Origin: Actinomycetes bacterium
Lineage (GTDB): Bacteria > Actinomycetota > Thermoleophilia > UBA2241
NCBI GenBank assembly: GCA_029547745.1
Contig: JAKPOQ010000047.1
Coordinates: forward strand, 1 to 51,786
Reading direction: 5' to 3'
Length of the DNA: 51,786 bases
The translations under genes and the position numbers were made by a program. The notes beneath the pieces were generated by a model. That model made no database searches. It had not been told where the DNA came from and saw nothing but the letters and a program-made list of their open reading frames with translations. The stretch's first letter is position 1; each line of letters opens with the position of its first letter. Below, piece after piece: positions 34,099 to 41,910 of the stretch.

Positions 34099-34935
34099 AT
34101 GACCGATCCCCTCCTCCTGGAGCGTGATCTCGATCTCCCGTGCGTGATGGGGGTCCTCAACGTGACCCCGGACTCGTTCTCGGACGGTGGCCTTTTCATC
34201 CATCCCGAGGCCGCTCTCCGTCAGGGCGAGGCCATGGCCGCGGACGGTGCCGCGATCATCGACGTCGGCGGCGAATCGACGCGGCCCGGGTCCGATCCGG
34301 CGTCTGTCGACCAAGAGGCGGCGCGCGTCGTCCCCGTCGTGGCCGCCCTGCGCGGCAAGGTCGCGACGCCCGTCTCGGTGGACACGTCCAAAGCCGAGGT
34401 CGCGCGTCGCGCGCTGGCCGCGGGAGCGACGATCGTCAACGACGTCACCGCGTTGCGCGGCGATCCGGCGATGGCCGAGGTCGTCGCCGAGGCCGGGTGC
34501 CCCATATGCCTGATGCACATGCTCGGGGCGCCGAAGACCATGCAGGACGACCCCCACTACGAGAACGTCGTCGACGATGTCCTCCGCTTCCTCGAGGAGC
34601 GCCTGGCGTTTGCCGTTGCCGCCGGCATCCGCGAGGAGCAGGTCATGCTCGACCCCGGCATCGGGTTCGGCAAGACGGTCGAGCACAACCTGCTCCTCAT
34701 CCGCCATCTCGACCGCTTCGTCGCGCTGGGACGGCCGGTCGTCCTCGGGGCGTCGCGCAAACGCTTTCTGGGCGCGATCCTCGATGCTGAGCCGCAGCAG
34801 CGGCTGTTCGGGACCGTGGCGACGACGGTCATCGGGCTGCAGGCAGGAGCGGCGGTGTTCCGCGTACACGACGTGAAGCCGAACGTCGAGGCCTTGCGGG
34901 TGACCGAGGCGGTCCGCAGCGCCGGCGACGGCTGA
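34099..34935 (+). CDS. folP: Dihydropteroate synthase
   Basis: Joins the pterin pyrophosphate with para-aminobenzoate. 278 residues with both family signatures: VMGVLNVTPDSFSDGG near residues 15-30 and IDVGGESTRPGSDP near 54. These are followed by SVDTSKAEVA, INDVTALRGDP-type sequence and DPGIGFGKTVEHN. It lies 10 bp after folE. The target of sulfonamides. The MtrH-like gene at 3523 shares its fold but not these signatures. Confidence 0.97.
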   Translation: MTDPLLLERDLDLPCVMGVLNVTPDSFSDGGLFIHPEAALRQGEAMAADGAAIIDVGGESTRPGSDPASVDQEAARVVPVVAALRGKVATPVSVDTSKAEVARRALAAGATIVNDVTALRGDPAMAEVVAEAGCPICLMHMLGAPKTMQDDPHYENVVDDVLRFLEERLAFAVAAGIREEQVMLDPGIGFGKTVEHNLLLIRHLDRFVALGRPVVLGASRKRFLGAILDAEPQQRLFGTVATTVIGLQAGAAVFRVHDVKPNVEALRVTEAVRSAGDG

Positions 34936-34948
34936 CGGGGAGTCGACG

Positions 34949-35317
34949 ATCGCGACCGACGAACTCACCGTCGCCGTCGAGGGCATCTCCCTGCGCGGGC
35001 GGTGCGGGGCCACCGCCGAAGAGCGCGCCGTGGGGCAGACGCTCGTCGTCGATGTGCGCTTCGCGCCACGGCGGATCACGGCGATGGCGAGCGACTCGCT
35101 CGCCGATGCCGTCGATTACGGGCACGTCGTCCGGCTCGTGCGTGAGATCGTCGAGGGCGGCGAGTTCAACCTGCTCGAGCACCTCGCCGCCACCATCGCC
35201 GACACCGTCTGGGAGACCTTTGCTCTGGGCTGGCTGAGGGTCGGGGTGAGCAAAGTGGCGCCGCCGGTGTCGGCGCCCACCGACGCGGCGCGCGTCGAGG
35301 TGACGCGCCGCGGGTGA
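34949..35317 (+). CDS. folB: Dihydroneopterin aldolase, apparently starting at ATC
   Basis: Cleaves dihydroneopterin to 6-hydroxymethyldihydropterin. The frame encodes TDELTVAVEGISLRGRCG, then AVGQTLVVDVRF, YGHVVRLVREIVEGGEFNLLEHLA and SKVAPPV, the usual aldolase order. After the in-frame stop at 34901 there is no ATG, GTG or TTG until GTG 35030, which would remove about 27 conserved N-terminal residues. ATC at 34949 has GGGGAG six bases upstream and gives a 122-residue product of normal length starting at the family N-terminus. ACG 34946 is a less well spaced alternative. A base-calling error is also possible. folP ends 13 bp upstream, folK follows. Confidence 0.85.
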   Translation: MATDELTVAVEGISLRGRCGATAEERAVGQTLVVDVRFAPRRITAMASDSLADAVDYGHVVRLVREIVEGGEFNLLEHLAATIADTVWETFALGWLRVGVSKVAPPVSAPTDAARVEVTRRG

Positions 35318-35384
35318 GGCACGGCGCGCCTGAGACGCGACGCGCGCCCCGAGCCGCGCGGCATCAGTGGGCTCAGGCGCCCTG

Positions 35385-35939
35385 ATGGACGAAAGGACCG
35401 GTGTGGAGTCCGATCAAGGCGACAGAGAGACGGGTACGGCGGAGCGGCGTCGCGCCTTCGTGGCCCTCGGCTCGAACCTTGGAGACCGCGCCGCCAATCT
35501 GGCCGCGGCCCGCGTCGCTCTTTCGGGGCTGCCCGGCACGACGCTGCTCGCTGCGTCGCGTGTCTACGAGACCGCGCCGCAGGACGTCGTCGACCAGCCG
35601 GCCTTCCTCAACCAGGTCCTGTGTCTCGAGACGAGCCTGGCGCCGCGCGAGCTGCTGCGCGCCGGCCAGGCGATCGAGCAGGCGCGTCACCGCGGGCGGG
35701 GCTTCCGATTTGGGCCGCGCACGCTCGATGTCGATATACTGCTCTTCCAAGGCGTCGAATCGAGCGACCCGGAGCTGACGCTGCCGCACCCGCGCATGTT
35801 CCAGCGCGCCTTCGTGCTGGTGCCCCTCGCCGAGATCTGGGGCTGGGCCGTCGGGATGCCCGACGTCGATGTGGAGGGCTTGGCGGCGTCCCTTGCACGT
35901 GACCAGGCCGTGCGAGTCTACGGAGGCGCGAAGGCGTGA
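35385..35939 (+). CDS. folK: 2-amino-4-hydroxy-6-hydroxymethyldihydropteridine pyrophosphokinase
   Basis: Transfers pyrophosphate from ATP to 6-hydroxymethyldihydropterin. The core starts at RRAFVALGSNLGDRAANL, with YETAPQDVVDQPAFLNQV, RHRGRGFRFGPRTLDVDILLF (the metal-binding D-x-D within it) and LPHPRMFQRAFVLVPLAEI. ATG 35385 gives 184 residues with a charged N-terminal leader of about 22; GTG 35403 would shorten it. It closes the folate set. A 22-bp tandem duplication runs from its last codons into the nadA start. Confidence 0.95.
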   Translation: MDERTGVESDQGDRETGTAERRRAFVALGSNLGDRAANLAAARVALSGLPGTTLLAASRVYETAPQDVVDQPAFLNQVLCLETSLAPRELLRAGQAIEQARHRGRGFRFGPRTLDVDILLFQGVESSDPELTLPHPRMFQRAFVLVPLAEIWGWAVGMPDVDVEGLAASLARDQAVRVYGGAKA

Positions 35940-35965
35940 GCGCGGAGGCGCGGAGGCGTGAGCGG
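35922..35965. repeat. 22-bp tandem duplication at the folK-nadA junction
   Basis: GGAGGCGCG-AAGGCGTGAGCGC (35922-35943) is followed directly by GGAGGCGCG-GAGGCGTGAGCGG (35944-35965), two mismatches in 22. The first copy contains the folK stop; the second supplies the nadA ribosome site. Confidence 0.85.
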
Positions 35966-36876
35966 TGAGCACTGACTTCTCGGCGCAACAGGCTGAGCTC
36001 CGGCGTCTGGCGGCGGCGCGCAACGCCGTGGTGCTCGCCCACAACTACCAGCGCGCCGAGGTCCAGGAGGCGGCCGACTTCGTCGGCGACTCTCTGGAGC
36101 TGGCGCGCATCGCCGCCGCCACCGAGGCCGACGTCATCCTCTTCTGCGGCGTCCACTTCATGGCTGAGACGGCGAAGATCCTCTCGCCGCAGAAGACCGT
36201 GCTCATGCCCGACAGACGCGCCGGTTGTCCCATGGCCGACATGATCACGGCCGACGACGTGCGCGCCTTGCGCGCGGAGCACCCGGGCGCCGTGGTGGTC
36301 GCCTACGTGAACACGACGGCGGCGGTGAAGGCCGAGGTCGACGTGTGCTGCACGAGCGCGAACGCGGCGCAGATCGTGGCGCGCTACCCGGAGGAGCAGG
36401 AGATCGTGTTCGTCCCCGACCAGCACCTCGGCGACTGGGTCGCCCACCAGACGGGGCGGCGGATGACCCTGTGGCCGGGGTACTGCCCGGTCCACGTCAT
36501 CATCCGCCCCGAAGACATCGTGGCGCGGCGCGCGGAGCATCCGGGGGCTAAAGTGATGGCTCACCCGGAGTGTCCGCGCGCCGTGGCCGACCTCGCCGAC
36601 GTCGTGACGAGCACGTCGGGCATGCTGCGCTACCCGCAGAGCGACGACACGGCCACGTACGTCGTCGCCACCGAGGTCGGTCTTCTTACCGGGCTGCGGA
36701 AACGTCACCCTTCGCGTACGTTCGTCGCGGCGAGCGAGTACGCCGTCTGCGCGAACATGAAGCTGGGTACCCTCGAGGGCGCCATCGCCGCGTTGCACGA
36801 CGGGCTGAACGAGGTGACGGTCCCCGACGACGTGCGCGAGCGGGCCTTGCGTGCCGTGACGCGCATGGTCGAGTAG
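35965..36876 (+). CDS. nadA: Quinolinate synthase
   Basis: Condenses iminoaspartate with dihydroxyacetone phosphate; oxygen-sensitive [4Fe-4S] enzyme. 303 residues: VLAHNYQRAEVQEAADFVGDS (split by Leu onward), ILFCGVHFMAETAKIL with the first cluster Cys, WPGYCPVH with the second and AHPECPRAVADLAD with the third. GTG 35965. First of nadA-nadB-nadC, the complete aspartate route to nicotinate mononucleotide. Confidence 0.97.
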   Translation: MSTDFSAQQAELRRLAAARNAVVLAHNYQRAEVQEAADFVGDSLELARIAAATEADVILFCGVHFMAETAKILSPQKTVLMPDRRAGCPMADMITADDVRALRAEHPGAVVVAYVNTTAAVKAEVDVCCTSANAAQIVARYPEEQEIVFVPDQHLGDWVAHQTGRRMTLWPGYCPVHVIIRPEDIVARRAEHPGAKVMAHPECPRAVADLADVVTSTSGMLRYPQSDDTATYVVATEVGLLTGLRKRHPSRTFVAASEYAVCANMKLGTLEGAIAALHDGLNEVTVPDDVRERALRAVTRMVE

Positions 36877-36903
36877 CCGGACCGGGACGACGAAGGCCCT
36901 CCC

Positions 36904-38529
36904 ATGTCGCGTCCGTACATCGCCCGGATCGACGGAGAGAAGCTGCACCGGCGCACGTTCGACGTGCTGGTGCTGGGCGGCGGCATCGCCGGCCTGACGG
37001 CCGCCATCTCCGCCGCCCGCCGCTGGCGCGTCGGCCTCCTGACGAAGGCGGGCTTCGACGACACTGCCACCTTCCTCGCCCAAGGCGGCATCGCCGCGGC
37101 CCTCGGTGAGTCGGACTCGCCCGACCTGCACTTCGAGGACACGGTCAAGGCCGGAGCGGGCCTCTGCGACGAGAAGGCGGTCCGGGTGCTCGTCGACGAG
37201 GGCCCGGACCGCGTACGGGAGCTGATGGAGGTCTGCCCGCATTTCGACCGTGTCGACGGCGAGATCGTGCTGGGGCGGGAAGGGGCGCACTCGGTGGCGC
37301 GCGTGGTGCACGCCGGCGGTGACGCCACCGGCAGCGAGGTATCGAGCGCGCTCGCTGAGGCGGCGAGGCTCGGCAGCCGCGTGCAGCTCTACGAGGACGA
37401 GTTCGTGATCGACCTGCTGACGCTCGACGGGCGCTGCGTGGGCGCCCTTTCGATGAGTCTCGACGACGGCCAGCTCACCCTCAACACGGCGATGGTCACC
37501 GTCCTCGCCACGGGTGGCGCGGGTCAGGTGTACGGACGTACCACCAACCCGACGGTCGCCACGGGCGACGGTATCGCCATGGCCTATCGTGCCGGCGCCG
37601 CGATCCGCGACCTCGAGTTCGTCCAGTTCCACCCCACCGGCCTCGCGGTCGAAGGCCAAGAGACCGTCCTGCTCATCACCGAAGCGCTGCGCGGCGAGGG
37701 CGCCTACCTGCGCAACGAGGCCGGGGAGCGCTTCATGGTGGGGAAGGATCCGCGCGCCGAGCTTGCGGCGCGCGACGTCGTCGTGCGCGCGATGGTGGCC
37801 GAGATGCGGCGCGAGAAGAGCGACCACGTCTACCTCGATGCCAGGCACCTCGACGCGGAGATGCTCGCTCAGCGCTTCCCGACGGTGAGCGCCGGGCTCG
37901 CCCAGCATGGTCTGCACCTGGCCACCGACCTCATCCCCGTCGCGCCGGTCTGCCACTACTTCATCGGTGGCGTCATGACCGACGTCTGGGGCCGGTCGAC
38001 GGTGCCGGGCCTGTACGCGAGCGGCGAGTGTTCCAGCACCGGGGTGCACGGCGCCAACCGCCTCGCCTCGAACTCCTTGCTGGAGGGCCTGGTGTTCTCG
38101 GATCGGGTGGTCCGCGACCTCGACCGCTACATCGGCAGCCTTGGGGAGGACGTGCGCAGGTTGCGGTTCGCCCTGCCGGAAAGCGCGCCGGCGGCGCAGG
38201 ACGGCGCCGACGCCGCCGCGGCGCGCCGCGCCCTGACGGCGACGATGCTGCAGTGGGCAGGGGTCGTCCGCGACGGCAACGGGCTGAAGGTCGCCATCCG
38301 CGAGCTGCGGAGGCTCAACTCGGAGCTTGCCTTCGGACGCATGGGCGTGGCCGAGTACGAGACGCTCAACCTGCTGACGCTGGGGACGCAGATCGCCAAG
38401 TCGGCGCTGCTGCGCGAGGAGTCGCGCGGGGTGCACCTTCGCGAAGATTTTCCCACCCGCGACGACGAGCGCTGGCGACGGCACATCACGCTGCGTCTGC
38501 CGCCCGCGCAGCGGGAGGGACCGGCGTGA
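36904..38529 (+). CDS. nadB: L-aspartate oxidase
   Basis: FAD enzyme that makes iminoaspartate for NadA; in anaerobes it can use fumarate instead of oxygen. 541 residues: FAD motif VLGGGIAGLTAAI near residue 24, FLAQGGIAAALGESDSP, HPTGLAVEG-type segment, YASGECSSTGVHGANRLASNSLLEG (split here at Gly) and a C-terminal helical domain. Lies 27 bp after nadA. The HPTG and GANRLASNSLLE motifs separate it from succinate dehydrogenase flavoproteins together with the neighbours. Confidence 0.97.
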   Translation: MSRPYIARIDGEKLHRRTFDVLVLGGGIAGLTAAISAARRWRVGLLTKAGFDDTATFLAQGGIAAALGESDSPDLHFEDTVKAGAGLCDEKAVRVLVDEGPDRVRELMEVCPHFDRVDGEIVLGREGAHSVARVVHAGGDATGSEVSSALAEAARLGSRVQLYEDEFVIDLLTLDGRCVGALSMSLDDGQLTLNTAMVTVLATGGAGQVYGRTTNPTVATGDGIAMAYRAGAAIRDLEFVQFHPTGLAVEGQETVLLITEALRGEGAYLRNEAGERFMVGKDPRAELAARDVVVRAMVAEMRREKSDHVYLDARHLDAEMLAQRFPTVSAGLAQHGLHLATDLIPVAPVCHYFIGGVMTDVWGRSTVPGLYASGECSSTGVHGANRLASNSLLEGLVFSDRVVRDLDRYIGSLGEDVRRLRFALPESAPAAQDGADAAAARRALTATMLQWAGVVRDGNGLKVAIRELRRLNSELAFGRMGVAEYETLNLLTLGTQIAKSALLREESRGVHLREDFPTRDDERWRRHITLRLPPAQREGPA

Positions 38530-38554
38530 TGGGCCGTCGCACAAGGGGGTCGAG

Positions 38555-39394
38555 GTGAGCGAGGCGTGGGAGCGGCGCGCCGCCCGCGAAGCGGCGCGGC
38601 GCGCCCTCGACGAAGACCTTGCCGGCTACGGCGACCTCGCCGGCGCCGTCTTCAGCGCCGACGTGCGCGCTCATGTCGTCGCTCGCGAGACCGGGGTGCT
38701 CTCCGGGCGCCTCGCCTTCGAAGAGACCGCCCGCCTGGTCGACGAAGGGGTCGACGTGCGCTTCACGCGCGCTGACGGCGAGCGGTTCGCGACGGGTGAC
38801 GTGCTCGCTCGTGTCGCCGGTCCCGGCGCCTCCGTGCTGGCGCTGGAGCGCACTGGTCTCAACTTCCTCGGTCGCCTCTCCGGGGTGGCGACGACGACGG
38901 CGCGCTTCGTCGCCGAGACCGAGGGCACCAAGGCGCGCATCGCGGCGACCCGCAAGACCACGCCGGGCCTGCGCGCCCTCGAGAAGCTCGCCGTCGTCCA
39001 CGGCGGCGGCTTGCCGCACCGTTTCGGTCTGTTCGACGCGGCGATGATCAAGGACAACCATGTGCGCGCCGCGGGCGGCGTCGGCGCCGCCGTCGCCGCC
39101 GTCCGCGGCGCGCTCGGTCACGTGCACGGCATCGAGGTCGAGGTCGACGACCTCGCTCAGCTCGACGAGGCGCTTTCCGTCGGCGCGACCGTCGTCCTGC
39201 TCGACAACATGGACCTGGACGAGGTGCGCGCCGCCGTGGCCCGGGTGGCCGGGCGCGGGCTCGTCGAGGTCTCCGGTGGAGTGACGCTCGACCGCGTCCG
39301 CGACCTCGCCACCACCGGGGTCGACGTGATCTCGGCGGGGGCTCTCACCACGCGCAGCGCATGGATCGACATCGCCCTCGACTTGGAGGCCTGA
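38555..39394 (+). CDS. nadC: Nicotinate-nucleotide pyrophosphorylase (carboxylating)
   Basis: Quinolinate phosphoribosyltransferase, third enzyme of the set. 279 residues: ALDEDLAGYGDLAGAVF at the N-terminus, TRKTTPGLRALEK at the active site, MIKDNHVRAAGG, IEVEVDDLAQLDEAL, LLDNMDLDEVRAAV and VEVSGGVTLD. GTG start, 25 bp after nadB; its stop is two bases before the coaX ATG. Confidence 0.97.
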   Translation: MSEAWERRAAREAARRALDEDLAGYGDLAGAVFSADVRAHVVARETGVLSGRLAFEETARLVDEGVDVRFTRADGERFATGDVLARVAGPGASVLALERTGLNFLGRLSGVATTTARFVAETEGTKARIAATRKTTPGLRALEKLAVVHGGGLPHRFGLFDAAMIKDNHVRAAGGVGAAVAAVRGALGHVHGIEVEVDDLAQLDEALSVGATVVLLDNMDLDEVRAAVARVAGRGLVEVSGGVTLDRVRDLATTGVDVISAGALTTRSAWIDIALDLEA

Positions 39395-39396
39395 GC

Positions 39397-40170
39397 ATGC
39401 TGCTCGCCGTCGACGTCGGGAACACCGAGACCGACATCGGCCTCATGGAGGACGGCGAGGTCGCGAGCGAATGGCGCCTGGCCACCGTGCGCCATCGCAC
39501 GAGCGACGAGATCGCCGGCCTCCTTCAGGGTTTCTTCTCCCTCCAGGGCACGACCCTGCGGGCGATGGTGGACGAGGTGGGGATCGCCTCTGTCGTCCCC
39601 CGGCTGACGCAGCAATGGGCGGAGATGTGCGACAAGCACCTCGGGATCGTGCCCTTCATCGTCGGTCCGGGGACGCGTACCGGCATGCGGATCGCCATGA
39701 AGAGCCCGGCGGAGGTCGGCGCCGACCGGATCGTCAACGCAATCGCGGCGTACGAGAGATACGGCGGGCCGTGTATCGTCGCCGATTACGGGACGGCGAC
39801 GACCTTCGACGTCATCTCCGAGGACGGCGAGTATCTCGGCGGAGCTATCGCGCCCGGCATCGAGGTCTCGCTGGAGGCGCTCACCGCACGCGCCGCCAAG
39901 CTCATCACGGTCGAGATCGTGGAGCCGGCGCGTGCCATCGGCAAGTCGACGACCGAGGCGCTGCAGGCCGGCGCCGTGTACGGGTTCGCGGGCGAAATCG
40001 AGGGTATCGTGCACGCGATCTGGAAGGAGCTCGGCGCCCGGTGCCCGGTCGTGGCGACCGGGGGTCTCGCCGAGCTGATCGCGCGTCACACCGACGTGAT
40101 TGAGAGTGTCGATCCGTACCTGACCCTGCGCGGCATCGAGATCGTGATGCGCCGTCAGCGCGGCAGCTGA
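39397..40170 (+). CDS. coaX: Type III pantothenate kinase
   Basis: First step of CoA synthesis from pantothenate, ASKHA fold. 257 residues: LLAVDVGNTETDIGL phosphate motif, VGPGTRTGMRI, GADRIVNAIAAYERYGGP, VADYGTATTFDVIS and APGIEVSLEALTARAAKL. Two bases after nadC, so co-transcribed; the nadC-coaX order is common in actinobacteria and clostridia. Confidence 0.96.
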   Translation: MLLAVDVGNTETDIGLMEDGEVASEWRLATVRHRTSDEIAGLLQGFFSLQGTTLRAMVDEVGIASVVPRLTQQWAEMCDKHLGIVPFIVGPGTRTGMRIAMKSPAEVGADRIVNAIAAYERYGGPCIVADYGTATTFDVISEDGEYLGGAIAPGIEVSLEALTARAAKLITVEIVEPARAIGKSTTEALQAGAVYGFAGEIEGIVHAIWKELGARCPVVATGGLAELIARHTDVIESVDPYLTLRGIEIVMRRQRGS

Positions 40171-40180
40171 GCGGCGCCTC

Positions 40181-41242
40181 TTGGACGGCAGGGACGCGCA
40201 GCAGAGGCGCAAGCCCGGTCGCCGTCAGCCCGAAGACGAGCAGCCGGCGTCGCCTGCCGACGCGCCGGCGGGCGACTCCCTCCTCCGTCCATTGACCATC
40301 GGTGGTCTCGTGCTTGACCGCCGTCTGTTCATGGCCCCGATGGCGGGGCTCACGACGCAAGCCTTCCGGCGCAGCGTACGCCGCTGGGGAGCGGGTCTCG
40401 TGCACACTGAGATGATCGCCGCCATGGGGATCGTCCATGGCAATCGCCGGACGCTCGACTATCTTGCCTGCGGCAGCGACGAACATCCGATCGGCTTCCA
40501 GCTCTTCGGCGGCGACGCGACCGCACTCGCGCGCGCCGCGGAGGCGTGCGTCGCCGCCGGCGCCGACCTCGTCGACCTGAACATGGCGTGCCCGGTCAGG
40601 AAGGTCGTCAAGACCGGCGCTGGGGCGGCGCTCCTCGGCGCGCCCGAGGCGGCCGAGGCCGCCGTGCGCGCCGTGGTCGCCGCCGTCCCGGCGCATGTGC
40701 CCGTGACGGTGAAGATCCGCAGTGGGCTGCGCGAGGGCGACGAGGCGGGGCGCCGTTTGGCGCCCCGCCTCGTCGCCGCCGGCGCAGCCGCGATCTGCGT
40801 CCACCCGCGGACGGCGGCGCAACTCTATCGCGGCCGCGCCGACCATACGGTGACGGCGACCCTGGCGGCGGAGCTGCCCGTCCCCGTCGTCGCCTCCGGC
40901 GACGTCGACGGGCGCGCCGCCGCCCTCGCCCTGCTCGACCGCGGCGCGGCCGCCGTCATGCTGGCGCGCCACGCCGTGGGTCGACCGTGGCTCTTCCGCG
41001 AGATCCTCGCCGATGGACCGCCGCCCTCGAACGCAGAGCGAAGCGCCGAGGTGCGCCGCTTCGTCGCCGAGGTCTTCGCCACCATGGGGCCGCGCGGCGT
41101 CGGCTACCTCCGTCAGTTCTGGCCCCGGTTCCGACGGGCTCGCGTCTTCGAGCGCGAGTTGGCCACGGAGCTCATGAAGGCGACCAGCGAGGCTGAGGTC
41201 AGCGTGCTGCTTGCGCGCCTCGAGGCTCCGCGAACGGCCTGA
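40181..41242 (+). CDS. dus: tRNA-dihydrouridine synthase
   Basis: FMN enzyme that reduces uridines in the tRNA D loop. 353 residues with a basic, Pro/Ala-rich leader of about 35, then FMAPMAGLTTQAFR, IGFQLFGGDA, the active-site LNMACPVRKVVKTGAGAALL (catalytic Cys in ACPV), VTVKIRSGLREG, ICVHPRTAAQLYRGRADH and ASGDVDGRAAA with HAVGRPWLFREI. DusB-like by these motifs. TTG 40181 is the likely start. The coding sequence contains a perfect 19-bp inverted repeat at 40736-40777. Confidence 0.93.
   Translation: MDGRDAQQRRKPGRRQPEDEQPASPADAPAGDSLLRPLTIGGLVLDRRLFMAPMAGLTTQAFRRSVRRWGAGLVHTEMIAAMGIVHGNRRTLDYLACGSDEHPIGFQLFGGDATALARAAEACVAAGADLVDLNMACPVRKVVKTGAGAALLGAPEAAEAAVRAVVAAVPAHVPVTVKIRSGLREGDEAGRRLAPRLVAAGAAAICVHPRTAAQLYRGRADHTVTATLAAELPVPVVASGDVDGRAAALALLDRGAAAVMLARHAVGRPWLFREILADGPPPSNAERSAEVRRFVAEVFATMGPRGVGYLRQFWPRFRRARVFERELATELMKATSEAEVSVLLARLEAPRTA
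40736..40777. repeat. Perfect 19-bp inverted repeat inside dus
   Basis: 40736-40754 pairs without mismatch with 40759-40777 around GTTT. It encodes the GDEAGRRLAPRLVA region; aligned by eye with family members, the protein length here is normal, so no insertion is implied. Confidence 0.9.
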
Positions 41243-41328
41243 AGGACGCCTCGCGGTCGCAGGCGCACCCGGGCAGCGCTCGCCCTGCGCGGCATGCGCG
41301 ACTTCGTCCGCAGGCCGCGCAGAAAGGT

Positions 41329-41357
41329 TTGCCAGCCTCCATGCCATGTCCTATACT
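41329..41357 (+). promoter_or_regulatory. greA promoter
   Basis: TTGCCA (41329-41334), exactly 17 bp, TATACT (41352-41357). It is one of the two best promoters in the window. Start expected near 41364, about 55 nt before the greA GTG. Confidence 0.85.
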
Positions 41358-41371
41358 GGCCAGCCATTCCT

Positions 41372-41399
41372 GCCGGGGAGCGCTGCCGTGCTCCCCGGC
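41372..41399 (+). promoter_or_regulatory. Hairpin in the greA 5' leader
   Basis: GCCGGGGAGC (41372-41381) and GCTCCCCGGC (41390-41399) form a perfect 10-bp stem with an 8-nt loop, beginning about eight bases into the transcript and ending before the ribosome site TAGGAGGA. It may stabilise the mRNA or attenuate it. Confidence 0.65.
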
Positions 41400-41419
41400 G
41401 GTTCGTGTAGGAGGACGAA

Positions 41420-41899
41420 GTGGCCGACAGGGAGATCATCCTTACGCCCGAGGGGTATCGCCGTCTCAAGGAAGAGATCGAGTACCTTTCGACCGTCAAG
41501 CGTGAGGAGGTCGCCGAACGCATCCGCGACTCCCGTGACTTCGGTGACATCACGGAGAACTCGGAGTACGACGACGCCAAGAACGAGCAGGCGCTCCTTG
41601 AAGCCCGCATCTACGCCCTCGAAGAGAAGCTGCGTGCGGCCACGGTGATCGACTCGGGAGCGGTGAGCACCGAGACGGTCGGCGTCGGCACCAAGGTCAC
41701 CATCCAGGATGTGGAACGTGGCGACGTCACGCAGTACGTGATCGTCGGCTCGGCCGAGGCCGACCCGAGCGACCACAAGCTCTCTTACGAGTCCCCGGTC
41801 GGTCGGGCGATCGTCGGCCACAAGCCGGGCGACACGGTCATCGTGTCCGTCCCCCAGGGCGCCAAGAAGCTCAAAGTCCTGGCCATCGAGAAGGCCTGA
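41420..41899 (+). CDS. greA: Transcription elongation factor GreA
   Basis: Rescues backtracked RNA polymerase by stimulating transcript cleavage. 159 residues: N-terminal coiled-coil hairpin with ILTPEGYRRLKEEIEYL and FGDITENSEYDDAKNEQAL (the acidic tip residues are in this segment), then the C-terminal FKBP-like domain (YVIVGSAEADPSDHKLSYESP, with SPVGRAIVGHKPGD). GTG start behind TAGGAGGACGAA. lysS follows 11 bp downstream, the same pairing as in many actinobacteria. Confidence 0.97.
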   Translation: MADREIILTPEGYRRLKEEIEYLSTVKREEVAERIRDSRDFGDITENSEYDDAKNEQALLEARIYALEEKLRAATVIDSGAVSTETVGVGTKVTIQDVERGDVTQYVIVGSAEADPSDHKLSYESPVGRAIVGHKPGDTVIVSVPQGAKKLKVLAIEKA

Positions 41900-41910
41900 C
41901 CGCCGCCGCC

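Noticed and set aside
31731-34199. 822-residue minus-strand ORF opposite ftsH-folE-folP
   Set aside because: Same kind of shadow; the plus-strand genes are certain.
35608-38544. 978-residue minus-strand ORF opposite folK-nadA-nadB
   Set aside because: Antisense shadow; it covers three well-identified genes and has no recognisable domain.
39064-39113. Inverted GCGCGCCGCGG/CCGCGGCGCGC inside nadC
   Set aside because: Falls in an Ala/Gly-rich stretch where GC-only complementarity of this length is expected; it has a long imperfect loop, unlike the radA and dus stems.
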